DNA from: Choristoneura fumiferana
Lineage: Eukaryota > Arthropoda > Insecta > Lepidoptera > Tortricidae
Direction of reading: 5' to 3'
DNA: 64,000 nucleotides
Assembly (NCBI RefSeq): GCF_025370935.1
Contig: NC_133499.1
Span: 5,779,466-5,843,465, forward strand
Below are positions 11,215-21,893 of this stretch, piece by piece. Position 1 is the first letter of the stretch, and the number at the start of each line of letters is the position of its first letter. The translations under genes were made by a program, and so were the position numbers. Below the pieces are notes generated by a model that saw only the letters and a program-made list of their open reading frames with translations, was not told the DNA's origin and ran no database searches.

Positions 11215-11397
11215 GAATATTCATTTATCGCTATCCCGCGAAAATCATACAATTTCCGGATAAAAACTATCCCATGTCCTCCTGGGACTCAAACTGTCTG
11301 TATACCGAATTCCATCTAAATTGGCTCAGCGGTTTAGACGTGAAGAAGTAACAAACAAACAAACAGACTTGCAAACTTTCGCATTTATAATAGGTAT
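11215..11397 (+). repeat. Family J fragment
   Basis: ATCGCTATCCCGCGAAAATC, TTCCGGATAAAAACTATCCC, GGCTCAGCGGTTTAGACGTG and CTTTCGCATTTATAATA match the copies at 18,883-19,098 and 47,182-47,395. Non-coding. Confidence 0.65.
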
Positions 11398-11407
11398 TAA
11401 TGAATAT

Positions 11408-11699
11408 GCCGTGGTGGCCTAGTGGTTTGACCTATCGCCTCTCAAGCAGATCGTGGTTCAACCCCGGCTCGCACCTCTGAGTTTTCGAAATTCATGTGCG
11501 GAATTACATTTGAAATTTACCACGAGCTATGCGGTGAAGGAAAACATCGTGAGGAAACCTGCACAAAACTGCGAAGCAATTCAATGGTGCGTGTGAAGTT
11601 CCCAATCCGCGCTGGGCCCGCGGAACTATGGCCCAAGCCTCTTGTTCTGAAGGAGGCCTGTGCCAGCAGTGGACGTATATAGGCTGGGATGATGATGAT
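11408..11699 (+). mobile_element. SINE-A, near full length
   Basis: Starts GCCGTGGTGGCCTAGTGG (A box) and has a degraded B box (GTGGTTCAACCCC, lacking some bases). The body follows (TTTACCACGAGCTATGCGGTG...), with a GAGGCCTGTGCC tail region and a (GAT)n end. Multiple indels indicate an old copy. The tail from GAGGCCTGTG on resembles the 3' end of RTE LINEs. Confidence 0.9.
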
Positions 11700-12875
11700 T
11701 AATGAAATGTCCAGAGTAAAAAGTACATTGGAGTTAAGCTAAATTTAACGTTATTTATTTCTTATCATGTCTTGCAATGTCTTTGACCGGAGATAAAGTC
11801 TATGTACATTGTCATAATAACTAGTAATGCTATATATTTTGTGATACGCTAACGTGTTGCGAATTCGAGTTTTTTTTCCAACTAATTCGGTCTGTGAGTT
11901 TGTCATGAAACAAAAAAACTGTATGAGGTGAGATATTTTTCATGTATTTTCAATTCAAATTTCAGAATGACATCCATATAAAAAAGTTAGTGTTAAGAAT
12001 CTATATTAGGTTAGGATGGTGTTTTAAAAACAAATTAGGTCCGGGAATAAAAATACTTGTAATATGACATAAAAAGATACCTAAAATTTACAATAATTTA
12101 AGACTAAATTAAATTGAAATTATGACAAATTAATTTTTTGTCATAGTAAATTATGAATCTGGGGATCTTCAAGAGTAAATTGGCTGTTACTTCACCTATG
12201 TCATTTTTTACCCTACAAAAAATATACGTGTTCACTATTTTTTGATAGTCTAACCGAAAGACAAAGTAGAATTATTGTTTTTACCCAATAAACTACTCAA
12301 TTGTAATATTTATTATCACTAAACTAATCTACTAGCCTAATATTACAGTAGCCAAGGCATTTAAGAAAAAACTACCGCAATTTTTAATCAAATAAAATGA
12401 GGGTAGATATCTTGCGTCACATAGAACAATACCGGTTTGAGAAGAATTTAAAGAAAAATAACATTGTATATAAACAAAAAAAAAAACATTTGCGATGTGT
12501 ATTTTAGTGAGTTTTCGTCATCGTCTTTTAGATTTTTCATCCAAGAATGTATAGGTGCGTTTTCAATTCTTTTTATTAAATCTTTATTATGTCTTTGGTG
12601 CTTATGTGTTTATTATATTTCCTTAGACGTCATTCTGTCACATACGGCCTTTTCACAATTTTCGTTGGTATTTTATATTTGCATTAGCTTCTATATCTAA
12701 ATGGCTGTCTTGAAGATATCGCTTTCAAGCGATAAGACTGCCTACTGTTGGTGTTTAGTAAAGAATGTCTGCTTTGTATTATATATTCTTTTAGTTAAGA
12801 ATTTTTTTGGGAGACCATTTTTTTCCCAATATAATTTAGTTTTAATTTAGTAAATTAATTAAGTCTATTAATTCG
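11700..12875. other. No gene recognised; weak LINE tail at 12,715-12,785
   Basis: AT-rich sequence. AAGCGATAAGACTGCCTACTG followed by TTAGTAAAGAATG at 12,725-12,770 is a diverged version of the LINE 3' end at 7500-7738. The 78-codon ORF at 12,464-12,700 is hydrophobic and low-complexity and is not supported as a gene. Confidence 0.4.
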
Positions 12876-13115
12876 AGTACTGCCTTTTCGCAACGTAACG
12901 TTTGGCAACCTGTTTCATTTCGCAAACTCTAAAACTGTAAACATTGCCGGTTTTATTTCAGGGCCATCGTGTAGAACCCTTTGGGTTAGGTTAGGTTATT
13001 TTTATAAAAATCCTAAAATATTTACAATTTCAGAAATATTAGACAGTTGGTAAATGAAAAGTTGCGAAATGAAACAGGTTGCCGAACGTTATTCGCCGAA
13101 ACATTGGTAAACCCT
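12876..13115 (+). mobile_element. Family E foldback element
   Basis: Begins GTACTGCCTTTTCGCAACG and ends near GTTATTCGCCGAAACATTGG. The outer parts are inverted (CAACCTGTTTCATTTCGCAA against GTTGCGAAATGAAACAGGTT). A reverse copy is nested in a K element at 31,326-31,571. Confidence 0.7.
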
Positions 13116-13134
13116 ATTAAATTAATTGTATTGT

Positions 13135-13375
13135 AATCTCATCGATATTTATATATATATATCTAATACCTTTAAACGAGCGAATCTACATAAACTACAC
13201 ATATATATCGGGGATCTCGGAAACGGCGCCAACGATTTGGATGAAATTTAGTAGGTACGTAGGTGTTTTCGGGGATGAAAAATCGATCTAGCTTGGTCTT
13301 ATCTCTGGGAAAACGCTTGTTACCGAGTTTTAGACCGAGCTAAGCTCGGTCACCCAGGTACTTCAATTTATATGC
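13135..13375 (+). repeat. Interspersed repeat with AAAACGCTTGTTACCGAGT end
   Basis: Contains ATCTCGGAAACGGCGCCAACG, GATGAAATTTAGTAGG, TTTTCGGGGATGAAAAATCG and GGTCTTATCTCTGGGAAAACG, a string of motifs common in lepidopteran intergenic repeats. Single copy in this window; class unknown. Confidence 0.45.
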
Positions 13376-13493
13376 AGCATATTTACTGTTTTTTTTACTG
13401 CTAAATAACTTAAATAAACGTGAATATTTCTTAGACCAAGAATAATATACATTTTACTAAATTCCTGTATTCAACTTTTGATTTTTCTTACAG

Positions 13494-13672
13494 GTTCATC
13501 TACCTTTGTCAAACCAGCAAACAAAAGAACAATGCACATTCAAACAAAATAAAAAAATAATTTTAAAGTGGAAATAACTTAGAATATTGTATGAAAAAGT
13601 GCTTATTAGTGATTATTTAAATAGTTTATAAAAAGAAGTTTATAAGAAGAAACGCGATGATTTCTTTTGACC
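13494..13672 (+). CDS. Candidate host exon: 5' leader plus start codon (partial CDS 13,657-13,672)
   Basis: A strong 3' splice site precedes the exon: a TACTAAAT branch-point-like motif, a pyrimidine-rich stretch and TTCTTACAG ending at 13,493. A consensus donor GTAAGT starts at 13,673. The 179-nt exon carries a non-coding leader and an ATG at 13,657. That start encodes M-I-S-F-D plus one extra base, so the exon ends in phase 1. No repeat copy of this exon occurs in the window, unlike its surroundings. It would be an internal first-coding exon of a plus-strand gene. The product cannot be told from five codons. Alternative: a chance pairing of splice motifs. Confidence 0.5.
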
Positions 13673-13757
13673 GTAAGTATTTTTTCTGTTAATTATTGAT
13701 GCTATAGCAATTTGGCAGCGAGGATAGTGCGTATACGCGTACCTGCGTAACGTAAGT

Positions 13758-14356
13758 ACGGTCCAGGACTTATAAGTCACCATGGAACCTTTTCAAAAGA
13801 AAAGTCATTACGATTTCCTTTTTAGTTAATGCGATGCCACTATGACGTTTACTGTGTAAAGTACAATTCAATAGAATCTGTCAATTTTCTACATACTTAA
13901 GACACCCTATCGTGGGCACACTTGATTATATATATCCCTGTTGTTGCAATTATCATCTAAAAGGAATCAAAAAAGAATAAGTCTTTTTTTATACGACTGG
14001 AAGCCAAACGAGCAAGTGGGTCTCCTGATGGTAAGAGGTCACCACCGCCCATAAACATCTGCAACACCAGGGGTATTGCAAACGCGTTGCCAACCTAGAG
14101 GCCTAAGATGGGATACCTCACGTGCCAGTAATTTCACCGGCTGTCTTACTCTCCACGCTGAAACACAACAATGCAAGCACTGCTGCTTCACGGCAGGATT
14201 AGCGAGCAAGATGGTGGTAAATTCAGTCACATCACAAAGCCTTAGGCAGCCCGGTGTTTATATTAGTAGGCTGGAAGTGTCTACAGGATTGTCAGATTCT
14301 ATTGAATTGGAGTTTAATGGTCCAGTGGTGGCTCATGGATTAAAGTCCTAGACCGT
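13758..14356. mobile_element. MITE-like AA element split by a family F insertion
   Basis: Ends are ACGGTCCAGGACTTATAAGT on the left and, inverted, ACGGTCTAGGACTTTAATCC on the right, both continuing into a CATGG/CCAGTGG block. The F repeat (13,980-14,226) interrupts the interior. A short intact relative with ACGGTC...GACCGT ends lies at 61,391-61,531, and an end fragment at 27,243-27,300. Non-coding. Confidence 0.65.
13980..14226 (+). repeat. Family F repeat
   Basis: AAACGAGCAAGTGGGTCTCC, CACCACCGCCCATAAACATC, GCGTTGCCAACCTAGAGGCC, GTGCCAGTAATTTCACCGGC and GGCAGGATTAGCGAGCAAGA are shared with 23,389-23,675, 59,669-59,945 and, reversed, 26,403-26,480. The ORFs read through it on both strands are repeat-derived. 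Class unknown; a T-rich stretch marks the left edge in each copy. Confidence 0.75.
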
Positions 14357-14514
14357 ATATTTAGAAAATGCATACATTCGTTGAAGATAATTAGGAAATA
14401 TGTAGGTATAATGTGTTAGAAAATTAGTAGACAGTCAATGAACTGTGAAAATAGGGTACTGAGGTCGTTCTCAACCAAGTTTAAGTTAAAAAAAACTGCC
14501 ACCATTTTCGAAAC

Positions 14515-14700
14515 ATTTGAAAGAAAGAAAGAAAGAAAGAAAAGTTTATTTTGGCTCCAAAAAGTACCACCTAAAACTAAGACTAGAACTAGCACTAAAA
14601 CTATGTTACTAGGTGACACGGCAGGATACCAAAAAGGGTCTCCACTCAGCATGTGTTGCCGCACATTATGTGCAGTAACGCTGGTTTGGTAACATTTGGG
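14515..14700 (-). mobile_element. LINE 3' end with (GAAA)n tail, reverse orientation
   Basis: A (GAAA)5 run at 14,521-14,541 followed by AAGTTTATTTTGG reads, on the minus strand, as an AATAAA-type signal with a (TTTC)n tail. The body shares CCACTCAGCAT...GTTGC with a related sequence at 33,035-33,190. Confidence 0.5.
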
Positions 14701-14714
14701 CGTATTGTTAATAG

Positions 14715-15365
14715 TAGATTGTTCAAAAAGGGACTAAAGCAATTCATAATGACACGAGATGTTTAGCCACCAGAGCAGAGTGAGGGTGGCTATAGTCCGA
14801 GTGGCATTATGGTTGTTTAGTCTCGCGTTAAACATTCTACTTTTCACTTTGAATGCGAGGAAAAAAAGCAATGTTCTGTTCAAAATAACAATATTACTTT
14901 TCAAAAACGTACGCTCGAGTAATGGGCAGGCCATCTGTTAAAAATTCAAACAGGAGAAAAAATTGGTTGCGCGGTTTTTTCTTTTCTTTTATTGTTTATG
15001 AAGTGATGCTTCAAATGCTTGCATATTTAGCTAACAGTTTAAAAATTGAAAACTTTTTTAAAACGAATTGGACTATGCATAATAAAATGAATTAATCCTT
15101 AATATAATTGAATAGATTTATATTCGTAATCATTAATTGTTTCACGAAATTAAATCGTGTTTTTTTTAATATTTTTGCACAATTTACATTTTGAGGTTAT
15201 TTCCACGCCCTAAAAATCCTCCATTCACAAACACCGTATTGGCTGTTTAGGGGTTTCCCATGTAAATAAATAAAATACTTTAGACCCTAGAGAATAAAAA
15301 GGAGCTTTAGTCCCGATATGCAGAGACTAAAGTAACATTTTATGAGCATGAGAAGTGATAAACCT
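14715..15365 (+). repeat. Family S fragment(s)
   Basis: The left part (GTAGATTGTTCAAAAAGGG..., AACATTCTACTTTTCAC) and right part (15,300-15,365, TTTATGAGCATGAGAAGTGA) match the two ends of the S copies at 19,430-20,003 and 30,300-30,545. The AT-rich middle (14,945-15,300) holds nothing recognisable. Confidence 0.45.
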
Positions 15366-15425
15366 TTTATTTACCTTGCAAAGTATGTTTAATGTGTGTT
15401 TAATGTATGTATATTATGTATGTGC

Positions 15426-15910
15426 GGGTCAATTCTTGCAAGTTAACGACCAGATGGCCTAGTGGTTAGAGAACCTGACTAAGAAGCTTGAGGTCTCGGG
15501 TTCGATTTCCGTGTCGGGGTAGATATTTGTATGAAAAATACGAATTTTTGTTCTCGGGTCTTGGGTGTTTAATATGTATTTACTTATCCATTGCTTAGAA
15601 CCCATAACACAAGCTTTGCTAAGCTTACTTTGGGACTAGGTCAATTGGTGTGAATTGTCCCGTGATATTTATTTATTTATTAATTATTAAATTTGACCTA
15701 CTTCCAGTAGTCGGATTGACTTGAAGTTTGGCATACTTATGTAAATATGGTGACAATACAATAATCTGGTAATGACATCCTGGTGGTTCAACCAGAATCG
15801 TCTCCGTAGCACGGAACTCTTCAACGGTTAATGGCATCGACTTGAAATTTGGTATGCAAATGTAGTTTGGGTGACAGTACAGTCAGCAAAAAGTACAGAC
15901 AGCATAAAAT
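15426..15910 (+). repeat. Family U repeat interrupted by SINE-B
   Basis: U sequence (CTTGCAAGTTAA, then AATTTGACCTACTTCCAGTA, CTCCGTAGCACGGAACTCTT and GGTATGCAAATGTAGTTTGG) is cut after AAGTTAA by the SINE at 15,448. The uncut arrangement is seen at 24,515-24,545. Reverse and partial copies lie at 28,845-28,955 and 57,660-57,850. Confidence 0.65.
15448..15688 (+). mobile_element. SINE-B, full length
   Basis: Starts GACCAGATGGCCTAGTGGTT (A box) with the B box GGTTCGATTTCC, then the same body as the 46,447 copy, ending in a TTTATTTATTTATTAATTATT tail. The first 75 nt are tRNA-like. It lacks the CTATCTAT internal run because of a deletion. It is nested in family U. Confidence 0.9.
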
Positions 15911-15959
15911 CTTGTATTAAAAATGAAATTTTTAGTAAATAACTCTTTTTATTAACAGA

Positions 15960-16727
15960 ACGTCCTTAATGTTTTAAGCTTTCCTGATTTTCACTCTTCG
16001 GTCACTGCAATGTGGTCGAAACGTCGAGGTAATTATTATTCGTTGTATTATTTGTTGTGTTTGTCCAAAACACATGAAAATATTTTTAAACCATTTTTTA
16101 AAATCTGTTTTTAAATCAATCAATTTTTAAATCTATTTTTAGTTCATTGATATGGACCTCCGCAAAGTAACGCCTGATTCAATAAATTGCTTAAAATCAA
16201 TTTTATTTCTTATTTTATGATTGATTGCTTTACTCATAAAAAAGGAATTAAATGTTTTGAAAAAAATGTTAGCACCCAAGTACTACTTAAGTAAAATAAA
16301 ATTTAAGTATCTTCTTACGTCACCTCAAAGGTCAAAGATCCTTCAAGTGACATATATAGGTAATGCAGTACCTAGCACCACACACAGATACACTTTTTAT
16401 GTTCCTTTGGTTCCGTTGAAAAATATGTAAGTAAACTAACTACCTAACTTGAATAAGTTAATACCATTATTCCCTTTAAAACATTACCATGTAAAAAGCT
16501 GCAAGTATCGCAACGCAGTTCTTATATTGCTGTTTTGAGATGCTATGTTATACCAAGTTGGTTATCTTAGTGTCAGTAGCACTCAACGCTTTACTCATTA
16601 TTATTATCTGTTTCATGAACCAATAGAAACGCTTCATTTAACTATCCTCGTACAGCATATCTCTAGTGGAAACAGCTGCGCGGAGTGAACGTAAATGAAG
16701 TTTGTTTTGGTTCATGAAAAAATTGTG
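15960..16727. other. No gene recognised; K-element end at 16,136-16,190
   Basis: TTAGTTCATTGATATGGACC to CAATAAATTG is the right terminus of family K, standing alone. The ORF at 16,221-16,430 has no recognisable domain. The rest is AT-rich. Confidence 0.4.
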
Positions 16728-16865
16728 TAACAAAAAATTGAACCGACTAGAAAATACCATGAAAATATTTTTCTACCAGTCTGAAGCCTGAAGCCAGTGC
16801 TGAGGCACCGACTTCAGACTGGTAGAAAATTATTTTCATGGTTTTTTGTGGTCGGTTCAATTTTT
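16728..16865. repeat. Family Q hairpin, second copy
   Basis: ATTGAACCGACTAGAAAATA...ACCAGTCTGAAG pairs with CTTCAGACTGGTAGAAAATT...GGTCGGTTCAAT. The loop carries GAAGCCAGTGCTGAGGCACC. It is a diverged relative of 6673-6874. Confidence 0.75.
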
Positions 16866-17094
16866 TGTTATAATTGTTTTTTTCATGCTTTTTAGTGTAA
16901 ATGATCTAAGAAGATACAATAGTTTAATGTCAACTGCTCGTCACCTTTTACGAAAAATTGCTTTTTCCGATGCAGAGACGTTCATTATTGAGGAGTCCTG
17001 GTGGTTCGTCACCCGTTCCATTTCACCAGCTTAAATTGCTTAGCAACTGTGTTAAAGTAATTGAAATTCAACCCGGAGGTACTTGTTATTGATT

Positions 17095-17400
17095 AGTCGC
17101 TCCGTTGGTCAAATGTGGTCTTCATCATCAGTTTCATTTCATCAAATGATGATTTTCAAGAGCAAATGCACGTGTTACTTATAAATATATCAAAATTACT
17201 ATAGGCGTCCCTACAATATTTTAGGATCCAATCGTCAGATCCTGATTTGTTGCTTATGGGACCTAATTGAAAGCATTCCTAGACGATCGAAGAAAAAAAT
17301 TTGAAATCGGTTCATAAATGACTGAGTTCTGAGGTAACTAACATAAAAAAATACAACCGAATTGATAACCTCCTTTTTTTTGAAGTCTGTTAAAAAACAC
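17095..17400 (-). repeat. Family R fragment, reverse orientation
   Basis: Contains TAGGATCCAATCGTCAGATC, a TTGAAATCGGTTCATAAATG stretch and AAAAAAATACAACCGAATTG, ending AACCTCCTTTTTTTTGAAGTC. It mirrors the order seen at 5607-5800. Confidence 0.5.
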
Positions 17401-18195
17401 ATTCCTTGCACATCTCTGGTGGAAACTGAGCCTTATACTTAGTTAATTTAAACAACGATAATGTCAACACGTTGTCAGACATGTGCTTAATTTATTTAAC
17501 CTTTAAACTTTTGTTTTAAAGTACTATTTTTTACATATGTTAACCTATGATTCTTGTTATCGGATCCAATTGTATTTAAAACTGATCGGCCATTATCATC
17601 ATCCCATTTGGCATATATCCATTGCAGCGCATAAGGCTCAATGAGGGCTGTCGTTTTTTATCTCACTAGATGGCGCACTGTTGCGTGAGGTTTTTAAGTA
17701 TGGCTTTCAAAGTCTGTTATTACGGGCGTGAAAACAAAGGTTAGATTAAAATCATATTTTATATAAAAATAGCGGTTATCGTATCGGCATGTCATTAGCC
17801 CGTTTCCCAAACAATATGGTATCACATATGGCTCTGTGCACGACATCAGCGCCACCTAGCGTCCGCAACTTTTTTGGCTCTGATGCTCTGACGTTTTGAA
17901 ATTTCATCGCGACATTGTGACAAAATTTATAATACAAAATTACTGTGATACCGTGATTTGGGTGGACAAAAGGTTGTGAATTCATTTTTGTTTATTAAAA
18001 TTAAATTAGGTACTTAATTTAAATTTATTCAAAAAGTGTGTTTTATTTTCGTTATGTCAGGGTTTGTTTACTTCATGTTTAGTTGTACTTTTACTGTAAA
18101 ACGAAAAGATAAAGCTATCTTGTTGGTATCTTTGAATAATAGTAAAATTATATAATTGTTCTTATATCGCTAGTAATAAATTAAATATCGTTTTC
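17401..18195. other. No gene confirmed; possible upstream region of the 18,198 exon
   Basis: Sequence not repeated elsewhere in the window, with CTAGATGGCGCACTGTTG and CAGCGCCACCTAGCG motifs about 190 bp apart in opposite orientation. Such GCGCCATCT-type motifs occur near insect promoters and also in MITEs. No TATA/Inr pair that I trust. Confidence 0.3.
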
Positions 18196-18197
18196 AG

Positions 18198-18392
18198 ATC
18201 AAAATGAGTATCATTTTGAAGACCGGTTTTGTGAGTATCACTCAATATAAAATTTCAACCACAAACCGTTTCATAAGGAAAATTGTTGCTGGACATGTCC
18301 GATATGTAGAGGAATTAAGAACAAAACAGGGACAGTGTTCAATAATTCAAGCTCGCATCACAACACAAACATCTATTACTAAAATTAGGTAG
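18198..18392 (+). CDS. Weak candidate terminal exon (about 62 codons)
   Basis: An acceptor-like ATCGTTTTCAG ends at 18,197, followed by ATCAAA and an ATG at 18,204. The frame stays open to TAG at 18,392 and encodes a basic peptide with many Ser/Thr/Ile and no recognisable domain. No repeat relative occurs in the window, and its right neighbour from about 18,480 is family E. Either a small exon of an unseen gene or a chance ORF; low confidence. Confidence 0.25.
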   Translation: MKMSIILKTGFVSITQYKISTTNRFIRKIVAGHVRYVEELRTKQGQCSIIQARITTQTSITKIR

Positions 18393-18479
18393 TTAAAGTC
18401 TATACAAATTGCTTTTTTAATGACAGATTCATATGAGTATGACATATGACAGAGAACTTCTGAACCTTAACTATCCAAG

Positions 18480-18785
18480 TCGCTTCTGCTCCAAACCGTC
18501 TTGCTCGCTTGCACAAATTTTGAGGTAAAACTTTGCAATATAAACATTGTCTAAATGTTATTTGACAATTTGTTATTTTCCTAAGCCAATCATTTGCTAC
18601 ATAATTATTTGCCACATAAAAGTGTGATGAAGTAAAATTTTGCAATATAAAAATGTTGCGGAATAAGACAAATACAAAGTTAAGTTATGCCAACGATTGG
18701 TTTGCCAAATGAAACTTCGGCGAAAGATTGGTTGCTAAGTGAAATTTGGCGAAACATATTTTGCCGAAAAGGCAGTACACCATAA
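18480..18785 (-). mobile_element. Family E element (GCGAAA/GCCAAA motif rich)
   Basis: Irregular repeats of TTTGCNAAT...GAAANTTGGCGAAA type end with TTTTGCCGAAAAGGCAGTAC, the same terminal sequence as the E copies at 31,571 and (inverted) 12,876. Interior highly degenerate. Confidence 0.55.
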
Positions 18786-18882
18786 TTTTACTATGGATGT
18801 ATGTATGAACTTTGGAAATGACAATGTCGGGGTTTTTTTACTTTCCTAACTTGGTTACGTGATTATTAATAATATATAGGAC

Positions 18883-19098
18883 TAGCTGTTGCCCACGACT
18901 TCGTCCGCGTAGAATTCCTTTATCGCTATCCCGTGGGAACTTTACAATTTTGCCGGGTTAAAAATTATCATAATGTCCTTCCCCGGGACTCTAAACTAAT
19001 TGTATACCGAATTTCATTTTAATCGGTTCAGCTGTTTAGACGTAATGAGGTTACAAACAAGCAAAAGACTTACAAACTTTCGCATTTATAATATATTA
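18883..19098 (+). repeat. Family J copy
   Basis: GCTGTTGCCCACGACTTCGT to CTTTCGCATTTATAATATATT. Full motif order as at 47,182-47,395. Confidence 0.7.
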
Positions 19099-19104
19099 AA
19101 TATA

Positions 19105-19205
19105 ATGACCCGGATAACCCACGTCTTAAATCGAGTTTAGCTCGACATGTTTCGGGCTAATCCGTAGCCCTTCGTCTTCGTCTTTATAATATGCCAAATA
19201 CCGTA
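19105..19205 (+). repeat. Short interspersed repeat (GGCTAATCCGTAGC)
   Basis: CCGGATAACCCACGTCTTAA, CGAGTTTAGCTCGAC and GTTTCGGGCTAATCCGTAGC recur at 42,733-42,800. Non-coding; contains the small palindrome CGAGTTTAGCTCG. Confidence 0.55.
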
Positions 19206-19429
19206 GGTATTCGGTAGAGGTAAAGCATCCATATATAACCTACCCATAACCTGTTATTATAATTGAGATGGTTTGCGTAAAGTAAGACGTCAAATGTGCG
19301 TCATGTCTAAAAATTCACCGTGCCCCAGCTACGTAGTGTATGCGTTCGTCTTTCTACTTTTGTAACTACTACACTCAGCTTAGGCTTTCACCAGAGATGT
19401 GCGAATGAGAATGTGTCAAAGTCAAGTTA

Positions 19430-20003
19430 AATAGTAGATTGTACAACAAGGGCATAAAACGAGCCATTTTACCGGAGACGTTCATATATACCCAACCGAG
19501 CCGAGGCCCGAGCTTGGCGAGGGTGGATAGACACATCGAGGAGAAAATGGGCTTAATGCAACGCCGCGGATCGAGCGAGCGCAGCGAGCGAGATCGATGT
19601 AGTCGGAGCGGATCCGACCCGGTCGGGTTAGGTTGAAGGGCGAGGGCGCTCGCACTTCGTTAGGTATTTTTTTTATCGAGTTTTACACACCGCTTAAATC
19701 ACTACAATTGCGGAAACATTGTTCACTTACTTTTATTTTGCATGCATTGTTAATATAATTATAAATATTTAGGTTTATTGATTTATTTTGACTTATTTGA
19801 TAAAGATTTAGTTTTATACAAATTAAATTATTAAAAAATATATACTCGTACAGAAACTTTTTTGTTTGTGGCTGTTGATACCTGATTACCTTGGTCTTAG
19901 ACGAAGATTTTACTTTATGCACAAGAGCATAAAACGTCATTTTATGTCGCCTAGATCCAGCATAAACTTTACGAGCACGAGAAGTGAAAATATCTTTATT
20001 CAA
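19430..20003 (+). repeat. Family S element with GC-rich GCGAGCG core
   Basis: The left end AGTAGATTGTACAACAAGGG and right end ACTTTACGAGCACGAGAAGTG frame a core containing GATCGAGCGAGCGCAGCGAG near 19,570. The minus-strand ORF at 19,683-20,003 lies wholly in AT-rich element sequence and is not a host gene. Confidence 0.55.
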
Positions 20004-20100
20004 TTTAGGCTATAATAAGCACTTGAAAAAAAAACTACCACCGTTTCGGAAAAATCTCCGTTGAGAAGAATCCGGCAAGAAACTCAACGAGGTATATTTT
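19986..20100 (-). mobile_element. LINE 3' end, reverse orientation
   Basis: ATATCTTTATTCAATTTAGG through GAAGAATCCGGCAAGAAACTC is the reverse complement of 7215-7345. The GACTTT tail is lost where it meets family S. Confidence 0.6.
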
Positions 20101-20477
20101 TTCCTCGCAAAATTTTCTTTATGATGATTAGGTTATTATTTAAACTATATGCAATAAAGAGTTTACATTCATAAATAAATAGTATATTACATACATACAT
20201 ACGAAGCCATGGACGGACACCTGCGCGCACGCCCCCTTTAGGCCGCACAGCCTGCGCTATATTCGGAGTCATAAATTATAGATTTGTATAAATTATTTAT
20301 AAAATATCACAAAGATGTTAGTATTTCCTGAATTAATATTAGCATAACTTGCTTAGTTTACGTATAAATCTGGCAAATGGCATAAATCTTGGCAAAATTT
20401 AATTTTTACGTATAAATCTTGGCAAAATTCAATTTTTTATGAAATTAAATAATTTGTTTAGGTTTAGACATAGTAAC

Positions 20478-20960
20478 AAGTGGTTTTTAGGGTTCCGTAA
20501 CCATCATCCCAGCCTATATACGTCCCACTGCTGGGCACAGGCCTCCTCTCAGAACAAGAGGGCTTGGGCCATAGTTCCCACGCGGGCCCAGTGCGGATTG
20601 GGAACTTCCGTAACCAAACTTTCTTAAATTTTAAGTATCTTTTTGTTATGCTACGCTACTTTGTCACGAATAAATGATTTCTATTCTATTCTAAAATGGC
20701 AAAAACGGAATCCGGAATGTCTGTCTATCTGTCCGTCCGTCTGTCCGTCCGCTGCTTTGCTCCAAAACTGTCAATGCTAGAAAGCTGTAATTTTGCATGG
20801 ATATATTATATAGCAACTACGCAGACAAAATAGTAAATAGATTATATATATCACAAAAAAATGTTTGCACATAAATTTCCATAGATTTAACTCACGTTTC
20901 TTGGTTTATTAAATAAAATAAGTCAGATTCGTACCTATACGAAGGGTTCTGTTAAGATTT
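20478..20960 (+). repeat. Family H copy interrupted by SINE-A
   Basis: TTTTTAGGGTTCCGTAACCA leads into a nested SINE. H resumes at about 20,693 with AAAATGGCAAAAACGGAATC, a (CTGT)n-like tract and ATGCTAGAAAGCTGTAATTTTG. A further 75-bp piece (20,617-20,692) with AATAAATGATTTCTATTC looks like a LINE tail. The 3' end of H is missing. Confidence 0.6.
20504..20605 (-). mobile_element. SINE-A 3' fragment with target duplication
   Basis: Only the last about 100 bp of SINE-A (reverse strand). It is flanked by the 11-bp direct repeat TTCCGTAACCA at 20,493-20,503 and 20,606-20,616. A short 5'-truncated insertion with a target-site duplication is what target-primed reverse transcription leaves. Confidence 0.85.
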
Positions 20961-21107
20961 AATCGGCTGTCCCAAACCAACCTTGCTAGGTAGCAAGTTA
21001 CATTTTGTTGATAAAATGTTGTTGTGTTTTTCTAATAAACCTGCCTCGATTTTTAAGCTGCGTCGAATGCCATAACACATGTATTCCTGTCGCAATTAGA
21101 ATCAAAG

Positions 21108-21505
21108 TTAAGGCACTTGTCCCACCGCCGACGATGAGCGAGAAGCGAGTAGAGCGAGTAACTAGAAACGAGTGGGTGAGCAGCGATAAGCGAGTGTAGT
21201 TTTGTCGCTGGCTGTAAGCGAGTGTTCGAGTGCAACGGGCGATTACTCGCTCCACTCGACTCGCTCGTGCGGGGCGGCCGCCAAGCTGACATCGCTGAGC
21301 GAGTATCTATAGCTCAGCGAGTTTTATAGCTCTTGTCGCTGCGACAAAAGATGTAAGAGCGAGTTCTCGCCGACAGTGTGAACAGCCAGCGATCAACTAT
21401 TAATATATGTGTCTCTTTTACACACACAGCATCTTATATCTTTGGTTCGTTTCTTGAGCGAGAAAATAGTCGATAGCCAATCGTTTCCTCGCTGGCGGTG
21501 AGACC
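21108..21505 (-). mobile_element. Family N GC-rich foldback MITE (copy 2)
   Basis: Reverse complement of 9622-10,011 along its whole length: GGCACTTGTCCCACCGCCGA, many GCGAG pentamers, GGGCGGCCGCC, and TCGCTGGCGGTGAGACC at the far edge, where the terminal bases are lost. ORFs on both strands here come from the simple GCGAG composition. Confidence 0.75.
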
Positions 21506-21727
21506 CTTTGATACCTAGCAAACCTAGCAAGTGCATATTTATCTCACTTGAAACCCAGCAAGCAAAGCTTCTGTTATAATGGATGTCGGCGGCCGATCGT
21601 AAAATCCGCCAGATCACGAAATTCCTAGGCATATCGTGAAATGGGACCATTTCATGAATTGGCTAAAGGATATCCGCCATATCGTTAAAAACTCACCGTT
21701 TAATGATTTGCCGGATAGCCATATTTA

Positions 21728-21893
21728 AATAGATAGATACATAGGTATCTACTTAAATACATATTAGACACTAAAAATTCGAGGACAAAACATTCGTATT
21801 TTCAGTATTTTTCATACAAATACGATTCAAGTATCTGCCCCGACCGGAAATCGAACCAGGGACCTCAAATTTCGTAGTCAGGTGTACTCGGTT
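21728..21893 (-). mobile_element. SINE-B fragment, reverse orientation
   Basis: Shows ACATTCGTATTTTCAG, TTTTTCATACAAATACG and the tRNA-like TGCCCCGACCGGAAATCGAACC. It is 5'- and 3'-incomplete and carries an extra ATAGATACATAGGTATC stretch. Confidence 0.8.

Noticed and set aside
21005..21292. Overlapping ORFs on both strands around 21.0-21.3 kb
   Set aside because: All arise from the GCGAG-rich family N element.
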